A stretch of DNA of 27,189 nt from TMED27 sp963922705. Its GTDB lineage: Bacteria; Pseudomonadota; Alphaproteobacteria; Micavibrionales; Micavibrionaceae. The notes beneath the pieces were generated by a model. It worked only from the letters and a program-made list of their open reading frames with translations, did not search any database and had not been told where the DNA came from. Below are positions 23,939 through 27,189 of this stretch, piece after piece. The first letter of the stretch is position 1. Every line of letters begins with the position of its first letter. The DNA lies in assembly GCA_963922705.1 (NCBI GenBank), contig CAWUJS010000021.1:1-27189 (forward strand). The letters run 5' to 3'. Made by a program: the position numbers and the translations under genes.

Positions 23939-26872
23939 CTACCAATCAATATCTATGTCTTTATCTTCACCCTTTTCGGTTTCCTCTTGTCTTTCATCTT
24001 CAAGCTCTAACTCACGTTGGTGCTCGACCTGAATTTCAGAGAAGCCATTATTTCCGGGAATAATTTCAATCTCACTACCACGTTCATAGTGTGGATACTC
24101 TTTAACACGCACAAATGACAATTTTTCATCAGACTCAACAGCCGCATAGACCTCATCTTTCAGATTAACTGCCCCTATATAAACAACATCTTTTCCTTCT
24201 TCATGATCCCATTCTCTGTATTCCATTCCAAGAGCAGCAGAAACCCGCTCAATAGCCTCATCTTTATTTCTGTCACGAATAATCCGTGAGACCTCAAGAG
24301 TTTCATTCTTGGCTTCAATATTAAGTGGCTCTCCTACACTCCATGAAGAAGGATCAGCCGAGCTTTTCACAAACCCGATTTTACCGCCCTGCTCAACAAT
24401 CAGGTGACGCCCGGAATGCAATTCAGTCCAACCAGAATAATATGCCATTTCATTGCCACTATCCTTTATAAGGGTCACAGACTTTCCAAAGCGTTGATAC
24501 AATTTTTCATGTGCTGTTTTCATTTCCATTTGCTCCAACTTCTTCAAAGCATCTCCTTTCATCACAAACCGACCATCACCTTCTCTGTGATAGGCATAGC
24601 CATGCTCTACAAGCCATCCCATCCGCTTATGCGTAGCATCCATCGTTCCTTTATCAGCCTTTTCATATGACAAAGCATAGTCCTTCTGGTGGCGATAAAG
24701 TTCCAGATCAATAAAGGTACGCGCATGAACATCAATCTGGCTTTCCACCGACTTCGCAGAAATCACCTTCACCATCGCATATTTCTGACCATCAAACCTG
24801 CGCTCCATTTTCAGACGCAAACGATCACCACGATCTTCAACATCTTTAGGCACATTCCAACCATGACCAGCCTCATGCGCCTCAACAATCTTTGCTTTCT
24901 CAAGAGTCTTCATGCGCACCTCACAAGATTGCAATATGCCGTCAATATCCCGCGCCTTGTATTTATCGCCCTGCTCGGCCTGACGATCCTGTTCAGCCTG
25001 CTCCAATAACACCCGATGATCCTCAGTGCGGTAAATTCCAACATGTTCACCGGCGCAATCTGCAATCATAGCATCCGCACCACCTGTTGATTTCCGCGCT
25101 GATATTTCAACAATCGCACCCTCTTCTAATGAAGCATTCTGTCTTGCACCAGATAGAGGTACATAATGAAGCCTTTCATCCCCGTCACGAAGAAGCATGT
25201 AACGCTTATCACTATCGGACAATATGCGTCCTATACCCTCAATCCGGCCTTTGATCACTTCACCTTCACCATCTTTGCTAACGCGGTAAACATCAAAGTC
25301 TGCATCCTTAAAAGAGGAGACAGATAACGGTGTAACCTTCGGATATTTCATCACCGCAGCAGGATCATAAATCTCTCGGCTTTTCTCTAAGAAACCATGA
25401 CCACTTTCTTTAGCATTTTTACCTTCAATGCCTCCAAGAACATCATAACGACCATCCCCAAGATCACGAACAAGACCCGCAGCAACAAGAGCATCTACAC
25501 GCTTTTTATGACGTTCCATGTAACCATCAACATCAGAAACAAAATCCATAGTCTCTTCTACATGCGCCCTGTGAGTATCAGCGTCATAAACACCACCATG
25601 ATCTTCTGCTATATCAAGAATATTCAGATCAAGCTTGCGCTCCGGCGGATCACCCGCACTCACATCGACAACACCACCCTCACGCAAACCGTTGCTCGAT
25701 TCAGACGCGCCCAAAGCAACATAATGCGCCTGACCTTGCGCATCACGAACAACCATATATCGATGATCTGTAATCTCATTCACGTAAGATATCTTCTCAA
25801 TTTCACCACGCAAATTAGGCGCACTACGATCAACAATTTTGTATACAGACACACCATCATCAAGCTTCTCTTCCGGCATACTACGGTGCAACTGCTTAAT
25901 TATATCGTGACGCTCCGAAACCTCTTTAAGCTTGTCAATATAATCCAATCGAACTGTAAACACACCCGGCGGCTTTTGCACAGCCATAGATGTAGTCGTC
26001 AAAAACTCAAGACGCTTTTTCACCAAACCATCATAAAATTCACCACGACCACTGTAACCCTTCTTGCGCGTATCAAAGGTAATTTTACCAGCCTCTTTTT
26101 CTTCCTCACTTGCCCGCGTAGCAATAAAACGATCCAATGACGTAACACGCATCGCATCCGTTTCTTTCTCCATACTCTTCTGAATTTCTTCAAGTGAACG
26201 CTCACCCAATATCTCAGTTGCAAGCTCCTCTGCACGCATCCGAATACCACGCGAGATATAATGAGGCTCAAGAACAAGATCCTTTCCAAGCTCATCTTTA
26301 CCACGAACAACAACATGCGCATGCGGATGATCCGTATCATAGTGAATAGCCGAAACCCACTCTAATTTAGTCCCCTGATCCTTCTCCACCGCAGCCATAA
26401 CACCGCAAATATACCCTTCCATATCTGCAATCTCATGTGCATTTTCAGGCGAAATAATAAACCGGAAATGATGACGATCATCCCTGCAAAGATTATAAAA
26501 ATCAGCTCGCTCAAGATCGCACGCCGCACTACCAAACAACGCCGGACGCTCTTCACCAATCCCTGCACCGGAACGTGTAATATAACTCAAATGACCTCGT
26601 AAATTACCCGCACCACCCGATCCACCTGACGCCCCTACGCCATGTTTTTTAAAGTGCGCCTTAACCAAAACACACTGTGAAATTGGTCTATTTGAATGCA
26701 AGCTTCCTTGACGATAAGAACCACTTCTAAAGCTCTTAGACTTCGATCCGCCGCCCATTCCCAAGCGACGAAAATACGCCTTTCGTGAATCAATACGATC
26801 ACCAAGAAGCGTGTCATCATCACTGATAACATCCCTTCCATTCAACAAATCATCGTATCGCTCTAAAAGCAT
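23939..26872 (-). CDS. MOBP-type relaxase with duplicated C-terminal domain
   Basis: A 977-aa protein, longer than the 600-700 aa usual for DUF3363-type relaxases. The relaxase domain lies at about 60-250. HLSYITR (94-100) carries candidate nucleophile Y97, RHHFRFIISPE follows (133-143), and the metal site is HYDTDHPHAH (177-186). Downstream, residues 341-480 and 526-676 are clear repeats of each other (VYKI/VYRV, HRYMVVRD/KRYMLLRD, HYVAL/HYVPL, GGVYD/VGIYR). Two further short beta-rich segments end in an acidic tail. The protein would nick oriT and lead DNA into the recipient. ATG 26872 has a weak site; M39 is an alternative. It is the first gene of the leftward mobilisation operon. Confidence 0.9.
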   Translation of the reverse strand: MLLERYDDLLNGRDVISDDDTLLGDRIDSRKAYFRRLGMGGGSKSKSFRSGSYRQGSLHSNRPISQCVLVKAHFKKHGVGASGGSGGAGNLRGHLSYITRSGAGIGEERPALFGSAACDLERADFYNLCRDDRHHFRFIISPENAHEIADMEGYICGVMAAVEKDQGTKLEWVSAIHYDTDHPHAHVVVRGKDELGKDLVLEPHYISRGIRMRAEELATEILGERSLEEIQKSMEKETDAMRVTSLDRFIATRASEEEKEAGKITFDTRKKGYSGRGEFYDGLVKKRLEFLTTTSMAVQKPPGVFTVRLDYIDKLKEVSERHDIIKQLHRSMPEEKLDDGVSVYKIVDRSAPNLRGEIEKISYVNEITDHRYMVVRDAQGQAHYVALGASESSNGLREGGVVDVSAGDPPERKLDLNILDIAEDHGGVYDADTHRAHVEETMDFVSDVDGYMERHKKRVDALVAAGLVRDLGDGRYDVLGGIEGKNAKESGHGFLEKSREIYDPAAVMKYPKVTPLSVSSFKDADFDVYRVSKDGEGEVIKGRIEGIGRILSDSDKRYMLLRDGDERLHYVPLSGARQNASLEEGAIVEISARKSTGGADAMIADCAGEHVGIYRTEDHRVLLEQAEQDRQAEQGDKYKARDIDGILQSCEVRMKTLEKAKIVEAHEAGHGWNVPKDVEDRGDRLRLKMERRFDGQKYAMVKVISAKSVESQIDVHARTFIDLELYRHQKDYALSYEKADKGTMDATHKRMGWLVEHGYAYHREGDGRFVMKGDALKKLEQMEMKTAHEKLYQRFGKSVTLIKDSGNEMAYYSGWTELHSGRHLIVEQGGKIGFVKSSADPSSWSVGEPLNIEAKNETLEVSRIIRDRNKDEAIERVSAALGMEYREWDHEEGKDVVYIGAVNLKDEVYAAVESDEKLSFVRVKEYPHYERGSEIEIIPGNNGFSEIQVEHQRELELEDERQEETEKGEDKDIDIDW

Positions 26873-27189
26873 TTCAAATCCAACGTCTCACCTAAAATCA
26901 AATGCTGCTTCTCCTACCAGCTACCATGAAACAGTCATTTTTCTATTCTCACTATACCAGTTATATACGGTTATTATAACATGTATATATCACTATATAA
27001 ATACATGTAATTACAGTAGTATAATAACTATATATATTATTTCCTTTTATCTTGTTATACTTTTTATATAACCATTCTAAGACGTATAAGGCTGTAAATT
27101 GTTTTCATAATTATATATGGTGTTTTAAGCCCCTATAGCTGGCTTTGTTCTTTCCAGTGGATTACACATCAAACCTATTTGATCGTGTT
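26873..27189. other. AT-rich relaxase upstream region, no gene
   Basis: This 317-nt stretch is very AT-rich, with several TATA-like tracts that could serve as promoters for the relaxase operon. A weak stem AAGCC/GGCTT followed by TGTTCTTT lies near 27128-27148. No MOBP nic consensus (ATCCTG or complement) was seen. oriT may lie beyond the window. Confidence 0.6.
26979..27015. repeat. Overlapping dyads upstream of the relaxase
   Basis: ACATGTAT (26979-26986) pairs perfectly with ATACATGT (27001-27008), and TGTAATTACA (27006-27015) is a 10-bp palindrome overlapping its right arm. They lie about 110-140 bp upstream of the relaxase ATG, where an RHH or other regulator, or the relaxosome, could bind. 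Confidence 0.45.

Noticed and set aside
25397..26140. 247-aa plus-strand open frame antisense to the relaxase
   Set aside because: Composition is Thr/Ile/Asn-rich with no domain; it mirrors the codon bias of the relaxase, whose motifs are clear.
27127..27148. AAGCC/GGCTT stem followed by a T-rich run
   Set aside because: Only five base pairs and an interrupted T-run; too weak to call a terminator.
1..27189. CRISPR array, tRNA or rRNA genes
   Set aside because: No regular repeat-spacer pattern, CCA-ended cloverleaf or rRNA segment was seen; the only tandem repeat is the coding hexamer at 141-195.

Overview
The window is an accessory region from a bacterium that is most likely an alphaproteobacterium. 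Two things point there: a direct-repeat SOS box of the alphaproteobacterial form GTTC-N7-GTTC lies in front of a Y-family polymerase, and the window holds a full VirB/VirD4 conjugation machine with alphaproteobacterial-style XRE regulators. No rRNA, tRNA, integrase, complete transposase or CRISPR array was seen. Whether the element is a plasmid or an ICE therefore cannot be decided here.

Layout. (1) 1-2040: a truncated hypothetical gene with a coding microsatellite, divergent from an SOS-controlled Y-family DNA polymerase. (2) 2048-4710: an AT-rich island that begins next to a sequence resembling an IS6-family terminal repeat. It carries two XRE regulators around a dyad-rich control region, an EgtD-like methyltransferase overlapping the second regulator, and a convergent SemiSWEET-like transporter. 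(3) 4844-6633, minus strand: a four-gene leftward operon of XRE repressor, TraL-like exported protein, VirB1 lytic transglycosylase and a 99-aa unknown. (4) 6945-19280, plus strand: the main conjugation operon virB2-B3-B4-B5-B7, a lipoprotein, virB6-B8-B9, a 59-aa membrane protein, virB10, higBA, virB11 and virD4. VirD4 has an unusual N-terminal soluble domain. (5) 19292-21118, minus strand: RecQ helicase. (6) 21119-21504: a gene-free stretch with several hairpins and a terminator, possibly a small RNA on the plus strand. (7) 21505-26872, minus strand: the mobilisation operon. In transcription order it holds a MOBP-type relaxase with an internal domain duplication, a ribbon-helix-helix accessory protein, a small frameshifted gene, an M48 metalloprotease and a frameshifted DUF6710-like gene. 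(8) 26873-27189: very AT-rich upstream DNA with dyads.

How it works together. The relaxase and RHH protein would process oriT DNA, VirD4 would deliver it, and VirB1-VirB11 would build the envelope channel and pilus. An XRE repressor between the two divergent T4SS transcripts is the obvious switch. HigBA inside the T4SS operon would stabilise the element. RecQ, the SOS polymerase, the M48 protease, DUF6710 and the XRE/methyltransferase/SemiSWEET module are accessory cargo. The least explained parts are that module, the VirD4 N-terminal domain, the relaxase duplication, the possible ncRNA, and two single-base frameshifts in short homopolymers of the mobilisation operon. Those frameshifts may be sequencing artefacts.
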